From Gammaproteobacteria bacterium (GTDB lineage: Bacteria > Pseudomonadota > Gammaproteobacteria > Burkholderiales > Sulfuricellaceae), in assembly GCA_018823025.1 (NCBI GenBank), contig JAHJJI010000006.1, positions 1 through 38,465 of the forward strand: a stretch of 38,465 nucleotides of DNA, written 5' to 3'. Numbering within the stretch: the stretch's first letter is position 1; each line of letters starts with the position of its first letter. Both the position numbers and the translations under genes were made by a program. Shown piece after piece: positions 30,533 through 38,465 of this stretch. Under the pieces are notes generated by a model. It was not told the origin of the DNA. It searched no databases and saw nothing but the letters and a program-made list of their open reading frames with translations.

Positions 30533-31586
30533 TGACGTTTTAAATCAGCTGCAACTGCTGATTAAAACCTCAGCGCCACCGCTCATTGATGTCGCTCAGA
30601 CTCCGCTGGAGGAAGCCCAATGGGTCCCTGGCCAGCGCCTGACAGCCCTAGTGCTGGCTAGCCTGCCGAACGGGCGATTCCAGGTGCATGTCGGTGATGC
30701 CTCTTTAGACATGAATCTGCCTCGCAATACTCAGCCTGGAGATAAGGTCGAGTTGACCTTCGTTTCCAATCAGCCTCGACTCACCTTCGCGCTTACCCGG
30801 GATTTGTCTGCCGCGGCAGGCAACAATCTTGCGGCAGGTGCCAAGCCGCAAGTCAGCCTCAGCGATTCGGTGCGTTATCTCGGCGCGCTGCTGCAAAAAA
30901 TATCTGACCAGTCGGAAACACAGGCTGCTCCGCTCAACAAGACGGCTCCGCTGCTTTCCGCTGCTCCCACCGATATCAAGGACTTTGCCGCCTCCCTGCG
31001 CAATACTTTGTCCCAGAGTGGCTTGTTCTACGAGTCGCACCAGGCGCAATGGGTCGCCGGAGAGAGGCGGCTGACAGATTTGATGAAGGAGCCGCAGGGT
31101 AAACTTCCAGTTCTGATTCCCGGGGCGGGAGCCGAACTCGCGCAGAAAAATGTGCCTGTATCGGCTCTGTCAGAGGGGTTTCTTGCACAAACCGCCTCCA
31201 GGATGCCCGTTCATGCCGAGGCCGTTACCCTGGTTCAACAGCAGTTGCAGACGCTCGATTCCCGTCAGTTGATATGGCAGGGGCAGGTGTGGCAAGGACA
31301 GCCGATGGAATGGCGGGTTGAAGAGCGGGGTGCGCGCGAAGGGGGTGTTGGAGAGGCGGAAATGCCTCACTGGCAGACCAGTTTGCGCCTTCAACTACCC
31401 AGATTGGGCGATGTACAGGCATCACTGGCCTTTACCCCGCAGGGCTTGCGTGTTGACCTCAAGGCGGCGGATGCGGGTACAGCGGAAGCGATGAGAGGGG
31501 CGCAGGACAAACTGCGTAACTCGATGGAGGCTGCCGGCCTGAATGTGCTGACCATGTCGGTGGAGCGGCATGAAAAAGTCGGATAG
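30522..31586 (+). CDS. FliK-like flagellar hook-length control protein
   Basis: 354 aa. The N-terminal half is Ala/Pro/Gln-rich and variable (PGQRLTALVLASLPNGRFQV, then PQVSLSDSVRYLGALLQKIS). The C-terminal third, about residues 255-350, is the Flg_hook (FliK C-terminal) domain: WRVEERG, WQTSLRLQLPRLGDVQASLA, FTPQGLRVDLKA and a final helix-strand pair (LRNSMEAAGLNVLTMSVERH). FliK measures the hook and switches export specificity through FlhB. The next gene encodes a stand-alone FlhB-C-like domain and overlaps it by 17 bases. This may be a second, short FliK relative apart from the main flagellar cluster. Confidence 0.82.
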   Translation: MIHNDVLNQLQLLIKTSAPPLIDVAQTPLEEAQWVPGQRLTALVLASLPNGRFQVHVGDASLDMNLPRNTQPGDKVELTFVSNQPRLTFALTRDLSAAAGNNLAAGAKPQVSLSDSVRYLGALLQKISDQSETQAAPLNKTAPLLSAAPTDIKDFAASLRNTLSQSGLFYESHQAQWVAGERRLTDLMKEPQGKLPVLIPGAGAELAQKNVPVSALSEGFLAQTASRMPVHAEAVTLVQQQLQTLDSRQLIWQGQVWQGQPMEWRVEERGAREGGVGEAEMPHWQTSLRLQLPRLGDVQASLAFTPQGLRVDLKAADAGTAEAMRGAQDKLRNSMEAAGLNVLTMSVERHEKVG

Positions 31587-31863
31587 TCAGCACCTTGCGG
31601 TCGCGCTAACTTATAGTGCCGGCAAGGCCGCGCCACAGGTAGTGGCGAAGGGCCGCGGTTTGCTGGCAGAGGCGATCATCGAGCGTGCCAGGGATGCCGG
31701 CGTTTATGTGCACGAATCGCCCGAACTGGTTTCGTTGTTGATGCAGGTGGATCTGGATCAGCATATTCCGCCGGAACTTTATTTCGCGGTGGCTGAGTTG
31801 CTCGCCTGGATTTACCGCCTGGAGCATGGCGATGCGGGCAATAGCACGCCGATAGCGGGATAA
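31570..31863 (+). CDS. FlhB C-terminal-domain-like protein (FlhX type)
   Basis: 97 aa, the size of the cytoplasmic domain of FlhB/YscU alone. LAVALTYSAGKAAPQVVAKG, LLAEAIIERARDAGVYVHES, PELVSLLMQVDLDQHIPPEL and AVAELLAWIYRLEHG follow the FlhB-C pattern. The membrane part and the autocleavage NPTH motif are absent, as in the stand-alone FlhB-C paralogues that can partly stand in for the cleaved FlhB domain. It overlaps the FliK-like gene by 17 bases, a usual pairing for export-switch proteins. It converges with glnD; only 11 bases separate the two genes and no terminator hairpin is apparent. Confidence 0.9.
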   Translation: MKKSDSQHLAVALTYSAGKAAPQVVAKGRGLLAEAIIERARDAGVYVHESPELVSLLMQVDLDQHIPPELYFAVAELLAWIYRLEHGDAGNSTPIAG

Positions 31864-31874
31864 GGAAAGCCAGT

Positions 31875-34436
31875 TTATTGTAGTTGGTGCAGCAAATCGG
31901 TTTCGAGCCGCAGCACTTCTTTCGGGTTTGCCAGTTCTTCACCCGTAATCAGAAAGGTATCCTCGGCCCGTTCGCCCAGGGTTGCGATTTTTGCCGTATG
32001 CAGGTGAATGCGGTGTTTCAGAAGTGCCTGGGCGATGCGTGAAAGCAAGCCGGGGCGGTCGCCCGCAACGACTGACAGCACATGGTAGATCCCTTTTTCA
32101 TCAGGCTTGATCGAAATTTCCGGCGTAATCGGGAAATGTTTGAGATGGCGACTCAACCGCCCTTGCAAAGGGGGTTCCGGTGCCCTGTCCGGGGTCAGGC
32201 GCTGTGACAATTCATATTCGATAAAGCTCAGCAAATCGCGGTAATGGGCCGCGCGGTTAGAGTCGTCCAGGACCACGTAGCTGTCAAGGGCATATCCATG
32301 GCGGCTGGTGTGGATTTTGGCTTCGACGATGTTGAAGTCGTTGCGTTCGAAAAAACTGCAAATCCGGGTGAACAGATCGTCCTTGTCCGGCGTGTAGATC
32401 ATCACCTGGATGCCTTCCCCTGCGGGGCTTAAGCGCGCCTTGACAATGGGCTGTCCCGAGTTGACCTTGGTATGGAGGTTGCGGACGTGCCAGGCTATTT
32501 CCTGCGCCTCGTGCCGAAGGAAATAGCCCGGTTCCAGTTGCGCCCATAACGCCTGGTGCGCGTCGTTAGCGAAGGCATAAAGGCGGAGAATGGACAGGGC
32601 TTCGGTTTGCCTTGTCTGAAGGTGCGTATCCAGCGGGGTGCTTCCACTTGCAAGGTAACGTTGCGTTGCCCTGAACAGATCCTCCAGCAGCTTTCCTTTC
32701 CAGCCATTCCAGACTTTCGGGCTGGTGCCTCGAATATCGGCGACGGTGAGTAAATAAAGTGCGACGAGGTGGCGTTGATCGCGAACCCGATTGGCGAAGG
32801 ATTCGATCACTTCTGGGTCGCTGGTATCCTGTTTTTGAGCTGTGGCTGACATGACCAAGTGGTTCTCCACCAGCCAGGCAACCATGTCGGTGCTCCCCTC
32901 GCTCAGGCCATGCTGTCGGCAGAAACGGCGCGCATCCACTGTGCCCAGCGTCGAGTGGTCGCCACCCCTTCCTTTGGCGATGTCGTGGAACAGGCCTGCC
33001 AGATAAAGCACTTCCGGGCGTTCGAAATTATTGATGAGGCCACTGGCCAGCGGAAACTCATGGGCGAATTCCGGTACGGTAAAACGCCTCAGATTGCGCA
33101 CCACCATCATGATGTGCTCGTCCACCGTGTAGACATGGAACAGGTCATGCTGCATCTGGCCGACAATCCGGCCGAAGGCGGGAATGTAGCGTCCCAGGAT
33201 GCCAAGCTGGTTCATCAGGCGCAGTTCGTGGGTGAGCCCGCGCGGCTGCCGGATGATTTGCATGAACAGTGCCTGATTGCTGGGCTGGCGCCGGAAGGCG
33301 GCATTGATTTTTGGCGTCGAACGCCACAGTGCACGCAGCGTGGTCGCACTCATGCCGCTCAATTCAGGGTGTTGCTGCAGCAGCAGAAAACTTTCCAGGA
33401 TGATGCCCGGTTCACGCTGAAATGCGTCTGTATCAGTGATTTCGAGCAGCCCATTGCGAGCCTGAAAGGTTTCGTTGATAGGATCAACCTGCCTTAAGGC
33501 AGCAGAGGAGGTGCGCTCGCGCAGATTTTTCAGCAGGATTTCGTTGAGCAGGCTGACCGCCTTGGCGGTGCGGTAATAGCGCTGCATCAATTGTTCGCTG
33601 GCTCTGCGTTGGGCTTTGTCCGTATATCCGCATTGCTCGGCAAGCAGCGTCTGGTGGTCGAACAGGAGGCGGTCTTCGCGCCGCCGGGCGAGGTAGTGAA
33701 GGCGGATGCGCAGGTTTTCCAGAAAGCGTTCGTGGCTACGGATTTGACGGGCTTCCTGGACGGTAATGATGGATTCAAGCGCCAGTTTGTTCCAGTTATC
33801 CCCTAAACCCAGCGCACGGCTGACCCACAGGATATTTTGCAAATCCCGCAGGCCGCCCGGGCTTTCCTTCAGGTTGGGCTCCAGGTTGTAGGCGGTGTCG
33901 TGGAAGCGGGCATAGCGCCGCTGTTGCTCCAGCAGTTTCGCTTCGAAAAAATCCTGAGCATTCAAACATTCATGTACTGCAACCGTAAATTCTTGAAACA
34001 GTTCACGGTTCCCATCCAGGAAGCGCGCTTCGAGCAGATTGGTCTGGACCGTAATATCATTCGCTTCCTCCAGACATTCGGACAGAGTTCGTACGCTGTG
34101 TCCGACTTCCAGGCCAATGTCCCAAAGCAAACCGATGAGTTGCTCAAGTTTCTGTTCGAGTGCTTCATTTTGACCCGCCGGAATAAGAATCAGCAGATCT
34201 GTGTCGGAGCCGGGAAAAAGTTGTTGGCGGCCGTAGCCGCCAACAGCGATAAGTGTGCTGGAGGGAGGTAAGGATAACTGTCGCCAGATAGTCTGGAGTA
34301 ACATGTCCACCAGCTTGCTGTGGCCGTGCAGGAGGGCCGTAGAATTGCCCTTCTCCAGATAGGTCTGGCGCAGCTTACTCCTGCCGATCTGGAGGGTTTC
34401 TCGCCACCGCTTCGTGTCCATGGAGGGAGGAACCAT
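31875..34436 (-). CDS. glnD: [Protein-PII] uridylyltransferase / uridylyl-removing enzyme
   Basis: 853 aa, full length for GlnD. Nucleotidyltransferase domain: VGGYGRQQLFPGSDTDLLIL with G66-G67 and D78/D80. A helical GlnD linker follows, then an HD domain near residue 490 (LAGLFHDIAKGRGGDHSTLG) for uridylyl removal. Two ACT domains close the protein (VMIYTPDKDDLFTRICSFF and LSVVAGDRPGLLSRIAQALL) and sense glutamine. It adds UMP to PII proteins under nitrogen limitation and removes it when glutamine is high. The gene follows map on the same strand by five bases. ATG 34436 is used; ATG 34421 is a possible alternative. Confidence 0.97.
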   Translation of the reverse strand: MVPPSMDTKRWRETLQIGRSKLRQTYLEKGNSTALLHGHSKLVDMLLQTIWRQLSLPPSSTLIAVGGYGRQQLFPGSDTDLLILIPAGQNEALEQKLEQLIGLLWDIGLEVGHSVRTLSECLEEANDITVQTNLLEARFLDGNRELFQEFTVAVHECLNAQDFFEAKLLEQQRRYARFHDTAYNLEPNLKESPGGLRDLQNILWVSRALGLGDNWNKLALESIITVQEARQIRSHERFLENLRIRLHYLARRREDRLLFDHQTLLAEQCGYTDKAQRRASEQLMQRYYRTAKAVSLLNEILLKNLRERTSSAALRQVDPINETFQARNGLLEITDTDAFQREPGIILESFLLLQQHPELSGMSATTLRALWRSTPKINAAFRRQPSNQALFMQIIRQPRGLTHELRLMNQLGILGRYIPAFGRIVGQMQHDLFHVYTVDEHIMMVVRNLRRFTVPEFAHEFPLASGLINNFERPEVLYLAGLFHDIAKGRGGDHSTLGTVDARRFCRQHGLSEGSTDMVAWLVENHLVMSATAQKQDTSDPEVIESFANRVRDQRHLVALYLLTVADIRGTSPKVWNGWKGKLLEDLFRATQRYLASGSTPLDTHLQTRQTEALSILRLYAFANDAHQALWAQLEPGYFLRHEAQEIAWHVRNLHTKVNSGQPIVKARLSPAGEGIQVMIYTPDKDDLFTRICSFFERNDFNIVEAKIHTSRHGYALDSYVVLDDSNRAAHYRDLLSFIEYELSQRLTPDRAPEPPLQGRLSRHLKHFPITPEISIKPDEKGIYHVLSVVAGDRPGLLSRIAQALLKHRIHLHTAKIATLGERAEDTFLITGEELANPKEVLRLETDLLHQLQ

Positions 34437-34441
34437 TTAGG

Positions 34442-35242
34442 TCAGCTGATGAAATCTGGTTTTTTGGGGGAACCGGCGGACAGCGTCAAGACTTCATAAC
34501 CGGTTTCGGTGACCAGGATGGTATGTTCCCATTGTGCCGACAGGCTGTGATCCTTGGTCACGATGGACCAGCCGTCACCAAGCTGGCGAATGTCGCGCCG
34601 ACCGGCATTGATCATTGGTTCGACGGTGAAGATCATGCCGGGAACCAGTTCTACGCCGGTTCCAGCCTTGCCGTAGTGTACGACCTGGGGTTCTTCGTGG
34701 AAATTTGCGCCGATGCCGTGGCCGCAGAATTCGCGGACTACGCTGTATCCATTGTTCTCGGCACGCTGCTGAATTACATGTCCGATGTCGCCCAGGCGGG
34801 CGCCGGGTTTGATCGCGGCGATGCCGAGCCACATGCACTCGTAGGTGATTTCACACAGGCGCTTTGCCTGGATGGAGGGCTCGCCGACGTAGAACATGCG
34901 GCTACTATCCCCATGATAGCCATCTTTGATGGTGGTGACGTCGATATTGATGATGTCACCGGATTTGAGTATTTTATCGCTGGGAACGCCATGGCAAACC
35001 TGATGGTTGACTGACGTGCAAATGGATTTCGGGTAAGGGTGGTGGCCGGAAGGCGCGTAATTCAGCGGGGCGGGTATGGCATGCTGCACATCTACGGTGT
35101 AATCGTGGCAGAGCTTGTCCAGTTCGCCTGTGGTGACGCCTGCTTTGACAAATGGCCCGATATAGTCGAGCAGTTCGGCCGCCAATTTGCCGACGACGCG
35201 CATTTTTTCAATTTCTTCCGGGGTTTTGATTATGATGGACAT
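34442..35242 (-). CDS. map: Methionine aminopeptidase, type I
   Basis: 266 aa, typical of type I MetAP. Metal ligands appear in INIDVTTIKDGYHGDSSRMF (two Asp), EFCGHGIGANFHEEPQVVHY (His), FTVEPMINAG (Glu) and SAQWEHTILVTETG (Glu); the substrate-binding His is in NHQVCHG. It removes N-terminal Met from new proteins in the cytoplasm. In many betaproteobacteria it stands divergent from rpsB and next to glnD, as here. A 71-base divergent promoter region separates its start from the DsrE-family gene. Confidence 0.97.
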   Translation of the reverse strand: MSIIIKTPEEIEKMRVVGKLAAELLDYIGPFVKAGVTTGELDKLCHDYTVDVQHAIPAPLNYAPSGHHPYPKSICTSVNHQVCHGVPSDKILKSGDIINIDVTTIKDGYHGDSSRMFYVGEPSIQAKRLCEITYECMWLGIAAIKPGARLGDIGHVIQQRAENNGYSVVREFCGHGIGANFHEEPQVVHYGKAGTGVELVPGMIFTVEPMINAGRRDIRQLGDGWSIVTKDHSLSAQWEHTILVTETGYEVLTLSAGSPKKPDFIS

Positions 35243-35313
35243 GGCGCCGTTGATCGAATTAAATTGCGGTCAGTATATCAAATTACAGGGTGTCCCAAGA
35301 TTCGGAGGAAACA

Positions 35314-35742
35314 ATGAACTGGATAAAAGTTTTTTTGCTCTCTACGCTATTGCTGCAAGTGATTTTGCCGACCCATGCAGGCGAGCCTTCGGCGAAATCT
35401 GTTCACAAGGTGATTTTCCAGGTGAGCGATAATGAACCTCAGAAATGGTATCTCACTCTCAGCAATGTAAAAAATGTGCAGCTAGCGTTAGGCATGAAAA
35501 ATGTGCAAATCGAGGTGTTGGCCTATGGCCCCGGTCTGGACATGGTGCTGCTGGAAACCGAGATAGCCGAAAAAATCGATGAGGCTGTCCGTCGTGGCGT
35601 GAAAATCGTGGCCTGCGAAAATACCATGATCGGCCGCAAGCTGTCTCGTGAGGACATGTACCCGTCGGTTGGCTACGTCAAGACGGGAGTGGTGGAGCTG
35701 ATGAAACGGCAGAGAGAGGGCTGGGCTTACATTCGTCCTTGA
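35314..35742 (+). CDS. Periplasmic DsrE/F-family protein
   Basis: 142 aa from ATG 35314, chosen because GGAGGAA lies just upstream; the frame extends to GTG 35290 without such support. Residues 1-22 are a signal peptide (WIKVFLLSTLLLQVILP, then THA before the likely cleavage). The mature part has the DsrE-like alternating fold: HKVIFQVSDNEPQKWYLTLS, VQIEVLAYGPGLDMVLL, and VRRGVKIVACENTMIGRKLS with one cysteine. DsrE-fold proteins often move sulfur through a Cys; this secreted subgroup is common in sulfur- and iron-oxidising betaproteobacteria and its function is not established. Its position between map and rpsB seems incidental. Confidence 0.82.
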   Translation: MNWIKVFLLSTLLLQVILPTHAGEPSAKSVHKVIFQVSDNEPQKWYLTLSNVKNVQLALGMKNVQIEVLAYGPGLDMVLLETEIAEKIDEAVRRGVKIVACENTMIGRKLSREDMYPSVGYVKTGVVELMKRQREGWAYIRP

Positions 35743-35774
35743 GGAAATCCTTGCAGGCATGCTAGAATTGCAAG

Positions 35775-35807
35775 TTAAGTTTTATGGCCAATGGCTTGAA
35801 AACTTAA
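35775..35807. repeat. Perfect inverted repeat (9-bp arms) upstream of rpsB
   Basis: TTAAGTTTT (35775-35783) and AAAACTTAA (35799-35807) are perfect 9-base inverted arms around a 15-base spacer. It lies after the DsrE-family stop and before the rpsB leader. The left arm ends in T4, so it could act as a weak terminator of the DsrE gene, or as a protein-binding operator for the rpsB promoter. Confidence 0.55.
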
Positions 35808-35897
35808 AACTTCGCACATCCGCTTAACGTACAGGGTGCCCGGCTAGCCGGGTGGTATCGGGCGGGTGGAGGCATAACCCTTACTAGGAGCAGCAAA
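35808..35897 (+). promoter_or_regulatory. Probable structured rpsB leader
   Basis: Untranslated stretch before rpsB. It includes the perfect GC palindrome CCCGGCTAGCCGGG (35839-35852), a second G-rich block that can pair with AACCC at 35876-35880, and AGGAG eight bases before the rpsB ATG. In gammaproteobacteria rpsB is controlled by S2 binding to a leader RNA (t44/rpsB leader). A similar autogenous leader is plausible here, but I cannot match it to a consensus by eye. No convincing -35/-10 pair was found. Confidence 0.4.
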
Positions 35898-36635
35898 ATG
35901 TCAGTGACCATGCGTCAGATGTTGGAAGCGGGCGTCCATTTCGGACACCAAACCCGTTACTGGAACCCCAAGATGGCGCCATATATTTTCGGCGACCGCA
36001 ACAAGATTCACATTATCAACCTGGAAAAAACCCTGCCGATGTACCAGGATGCGATGAAGTTCATGCGCAAACTGGCTTCGAACAAGGGCAACATCCTGTT
36101 TGTCGGCACCAAGCGCCAGGCTCGTGAAATCCTTAAGGAAGAAGCAGAGCGCGCGGGTTGCCATTTCGTGAATTTCCGCTGGCTCGGCGGCATGCTGACC
36201 AACTTCAAGACGGTCAAGCAATCCATCAAGCGTCTTCAGGAAGTGCAGACCATGCTGTCGGAAGAGAATATCGGCAAGTTGGCCAAGAAAGAAGCTTTGC
36301 TTCTTCGTCGCGAACTGGACAAGCTGGAACGCAGCCTGGGCGGGATCAAGGACATGGGCGGCCTGCCGGATATGATTTTCGTGATCGACGTCGGCCACGA
36401 GAAGGGCGCGATCACTGAAGCCAACAAGCTGGGCATTCCGGTGGTTGGCGTGGTGGATACCAATAACTCCCCGATTGGCATTAATTACGTTATTCCCGGT
36501 AATGACGACTCTACTCAGGCCATCCGTCTGTACGTCAGGGGCGCCGCCGATGCAATTCTGGAAGGGCGTAGTCAGTCGCTGCAGGAGATCGTCGGCGAGG
36601 AGTTTGTCGAGGTTGAAGAGCAGGTGGCTGAGTAA
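35898..36635 (+). CDS. rpsB: 30S ribosomal protein S2
   Basis: 245 aa, standard length. [20 protein letters not shown] is the S2 signature 1; [17 protein letters not shown] and [20 protein letters not shown] are the other family blocks. It binds late to the 30S head-body junction with S1. It is followed by a strong terminator and then tsf, the usual order in bacteria. The C-terminal tail is acidic ([12 protein letters not shown]), as in other proteobacteria. Confidence 0.98.
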   Translation: MSVTMRQMLEAGVHFGHQTRYWNPKMAPYIFGDRNKIHIINLEKTLPMYQDAMKFMRKLASNKGNILFVGTKRQAREILKEEAERAGCHFVNFRWLGGMLTNFKTVKQSIKRLQEVQTMLSEENIGKLAKKEALLLRRELDKLERSLGGIKDMGGLPDMIFVIDVGHEKGAITEANKLGIPVVGVVDTNNSPIGINYVIPGNDDSTQAIRLYVRGAADAILEGRSQSLQEIVGEEFVEVEEQVAE

Positions 36636-36644
36636 TCAGCCTGC

Positions 36645-36672
36645 AAAAAAGGGGCCTTCGAGCCCCTTTTTT
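36645..36672 (+). terminator. Rho-independent terminator after rpsB
   Basis: A6, then GGGGC (36651-36655), loop CTTCGA, GCCCC (36662-36666) and T6. The stem extends through the A/T runs, and the structure is symmetrical, so it could work in both directions. It lies ten bases after the rpsB stop and probably tunes rpsB against tsf, as the attenuator between these genes does in other bacteria. Confidence 0.9.
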
Positions 36673-36759
36673 ATGTCTGAATTTGAATTTTAATGGCGCG
36701 CGTGCCGTAAAAAGCGCTAGCTGCGACAGCTTAAATATATCTTAGCAAGGAGTTTTAAC

Positions 36760-37638
36760 ATGGCGGAAATCACCGCAAGCATGGTCAAGGACCTGCGTGA
36801 ATTGACCGGCCTCGGCATGATGGAGTGCAAGAAGGCACTGGTTGAGGCAGACGGCGATATCAAGGCAGCTGAAGATGCGATGCGCATCAAGAGCGGCGCC
36901 AAGGCCGGCAAGGCAGCCAGCCGCATTGCTGCGGAAGGCATGGTGGGCAGTTTTATCAGTGCCGACCGCAAGACTGGCGCCCTGATCGAAGTCAACTGCG
37001 AAACCGATTTCGTGGCCAAGAACGACGATTTCAACAACTTTGCCAAGGAATTGGCTCAGGTCGTGGCGCAGCAGAATCCAGCGGATGTTGCTGCTCTGTC
37101 CGCGATGAAGCTGGCTTCGGGCAGCACCATTGAGGAAGCACGCCAAGGTCTGGTGATGAAGCTGGGCGAAAATATTGCGGCGCGCCGTTTTGTTCGCTTC
37201 AGTTCGGCTGGCCAAATGGCGGCCTACCTGCATGGCACCAAGATCGGTGTGCTGGTGGATTACACCGGCGGTGACGAGGTACTGGGCAAGGATATCGCCA
37301 TGCACATTGCTGCAAGCAAACCGGTTTGTGTTTCCAAGGAACAAGTGCCTGCTGATCTGCTCGCCAAGGAACGTGAGATTTATACCGCCCAGGCAGCCGA
37401 AAGCGGCAAGCCTGCCAACATCGTCGAGAAGATGGTGGAAGGCCGGGTTACCAAGTATCTCGCCGAAGTGACCCTGGTTGGCCAGCCCTTCGTCAAGGAT
37501 CCCGACATGACAGTGGAAAAACTGCTGGCTTCCAAAGGTGCCCAGGTCAATGCTTTCCAGATGTTCGTGGTGGGCGAGGGTATCGAGAAGCGTAGTACTG
37601 ATTTCGCCGCGGAAGTGGCGGCCGCCGCAAAGGTGTAA
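36760..37638 (+). CDS. tsf: Elongation factor Ts
   Basis: 292 aa. The N-terminal UBA-like domain contains [20 protein letters not shown] and the core has the signature [14 protein letters not shown] (EF-Tu contact), then [20 protein letters not shown]. It is the nucleotide exchange factor for EF-Tu. AAGGAG lies nine bases before the ATG. Its TAA overlaps the pyrH ATG by one base (TAATG), so pyrH is coupled to it. Confidence 0.98.
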   Translation: MAEITASMVKDLRELTGLGMMECKKALVEADGDIKAAEDAMRIKSGAKAGKAASRIAAEGMVGSFISADRKTGALIEVNCETDFVAKNDDFNNFAKELAQVVAQQNPADVAALSAMKLASGSTIEEARQGLVMKLGENIAARRFVRFSSAGQMAAYLHGTKIGVLVDYTGGDEVLGKDIAMHIAASKPVCVSKEQVPADLLAKEREIYTAQAAESGKPANIVEKMVEGRVTKYLAEVTLVGQPFVKDPDMTVEKLLASKGAQVNAFQMFVVGEGIEKRSTDFAAEVAAAAKV

Positions 37639-38360
37639 TGACTATGCCCACTCCCAAGTACAAACGCATTCTGATCAAGCTTTCTGGCGAAGCGCTGATG
37701 GGCGATGACAGCTACGGTATCAACCGTGATGTTATCGATCGCATCGTTTCCGAAATCGGTGATGTGATTCAACTTGGGGTGGAAGTCGCGGTAGTGGTCG
37801 GAGGCGGCAACATTTTCCGTGGTGTGGCACCCGCATCTGCGGGTATGGATCGCGCCACCGCCGACTATATGGGTATGCTGGCTACCGTGATGAACGCATT
37901 GGCGCTACAGGATGCCATGCGACGCGCAGGCATCATCGCGCGAGTGCAATCGGCGCTGACTATTCAACAGGTAGCGGAACCTTATATTCGTGGCAAGGCA
38001 TTGCGTTATCTGGAAGAAGGCAAAGTCGTGATTTTCGGTGCGGGCACTGGCAATCCATTCTTTACCACGGACACGGCCGCTGCACTGCGAGCCTCCGAGA
38101 TGGCAGCGCAGGTAGTGCTCAAGGCGACCAAAGTGGATGGTGTTTATACTGCGGACCCGAAGACCGATCCGGAAGCAACACGCTATGACCGTATCAGCTT
38201 CGACGAGGCGATTTCAAAAAACCTCAAGGTCATGGATGCTACCGCGCTAGCGCTGTGTCGCGATCAAAAAATGCCGCTGTGTGTTTTCAGTATTTTCAAG
38301 CATGGCGCGTTGAAACGTGTAGTGATGGGCGAAGATGAAGGAACGCTGGTTGAGTGTTGA
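37638..38360 (+). CDS. pyrH: UMP kinase
   Basis: 240 aa, hexameric bacterial UMP kinase of the amino-acid-kinase fold. Visible blocks are [13 protein letters not shown] (phosphate loop), [33 protein letters not shown] and [20 protein letters not shown]. It phosphorylates UMP with ATP, is inhibited by UTP and activated by GTP in the family. ATG 37638 overlaps the tsf stop; an in-frame ATG two codons on (37644) is an alternative start. Confidence 0.98.
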   Translation: MTMPTPKYKRILIKLSGEALMGDDSYGINRDVIDRIVSEIGDVIQLGVEVAVVVGGGNIFRGVAPASAGMDRATADYMGMLATVMNALALQDAMRRAGIIARVQSALTIQQVAEPYIRGKALRYLEEGKVVIFGAGTGNPFFTTDTAAALRASEMAAQVVLKATKVDGVYTADPKTDPEATRYDRISFDEAISKNLKVMDATALALCRDQKMPLCVFSIFKHGALKRVVMGEDEGTLVEC

Positions 38361-38409
38361 AAGCTCACTAAATAAAGTGGGTTGAGTCTGGACAGGAAGG
38401 ATTCTTGAC

Positions 38410-38465
38410 ATGATTGCAGACGTAAAAAAATCAGCTGAGCAAAGAATGCAGAAGAGCATCGAGGC
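38410..38465 (+). CDS. frr: Ribosome recycling factor (5' end only)
   Basis: Only the first 18 codons are in the window (IADVKKSAEQRMQKSIE), which match the RRF N-terminus; the rest lies beyond the edge. GGAAGGA about nine bases upstream of ATG 38410 gives a good ribosome site. The place after pyrH is the standard rpsB-tsf-pyrH-frr order. RRF splits post-termination ribosomes with EF-G. Confidence 0.93.
   Translation, partial: MIADVKKSAEQRMQKSIE

Noticed and set aside
32859-33497. Plus-strand ORF (212 aa) opposite glnD
   Set aside because: Lies fully inside full-length glnD with its HD domain on the other strand.
1-38465. CRISPR arrays, tRNA/rRNA genes, insertion sequences
   Set aside because: No regularly spaced repeats, no tRNA or rRNA sequence and no transposase was seen on either strand.

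Overview
The window looks like a betaproteobacterial chromosome, probably of the Nitrosomonadales. The right end carries a typical betaproteobacterial core: map-glnD on the minus strand, then rpsB-tsf-pyrH-frr on the plus strand. A small flagellar-type group (DUF2802 protein, FliK-like protein, short FlhB-C-like protein) lies beside it. The taxonomic call is an inference from gene content and order; there is no rRNA gene in the window.

Positions 1-29145 form one unbroken minus-strand run of 27 genes for surface polysaccharide. Most junctions are ATGA overlaps or gaps of a few bases, which suggests one or a few very long operons read from right to left. In transcription order the parts are as follows. 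(1) 29145-21490: RfbF, RfbG and RfbH, the first three CDP-3,6-dideoxyhexose enzymes, then a NeuB-SAF-cupin fusion, an acetolactate-synthase-like TPP enzyme and a methyltransferase of the sugar C-methyltransferase type. (2) 21488-15561: a degenerate Nudix protein, a radical SAM enzyme, a protein I cannot place, a HAD phosphatase, an SDR lacking the usual catalytic Tyr, a GT2 glycosyltransferase and a methyltransferase. (3) 15423-13368: GNAT acetyltransferase, FdtA-like ketoisomerase and FdtB-like aminotransferase, a set for a dTDP-3-acylamino-3,6-dideoxyhexose. (4) 13371-5810: a CDP-glycerol-transferase-like protein, then a set matching Campylobacter jejuni Cj1415-Cj1418 and Cj1420, the pathway for the O-methyl phosphoramidate (MeOPN) capsule modification. 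(5) 5813-1: two GT2-type glycosyltransferases, a B12-binding radical SAM protein and a glycosyltransferase cut by the window edge.

The most notable system is the phosphoramidate module. A PEP-synthase-like L-glutamine kinase, a LicC-like cytidylyltransferase, a class I amidotransferase-fold hydrolase and an APS-kinase-like kinase would together make an activated cytidine diphosphoramidate. The methyltransferase would supply the O-methyl group. Taken singly these genes would be annotated as PEP synthase, sugar nucleotidyltransferase, peptidase C26 and CysC. Their order and overlaps argue for the phosphoramidate reading. The second notable system is the combination of RfbFGH with a NeuB-cupin fusion and a TPP enzyme, which suggests a branched or extended CDP-activated sugar.

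A largely non-coding stretch (29146-29760) separates this locus from the flagellar-type and core genes. It is followed by a small ORF that may be frameshifted.
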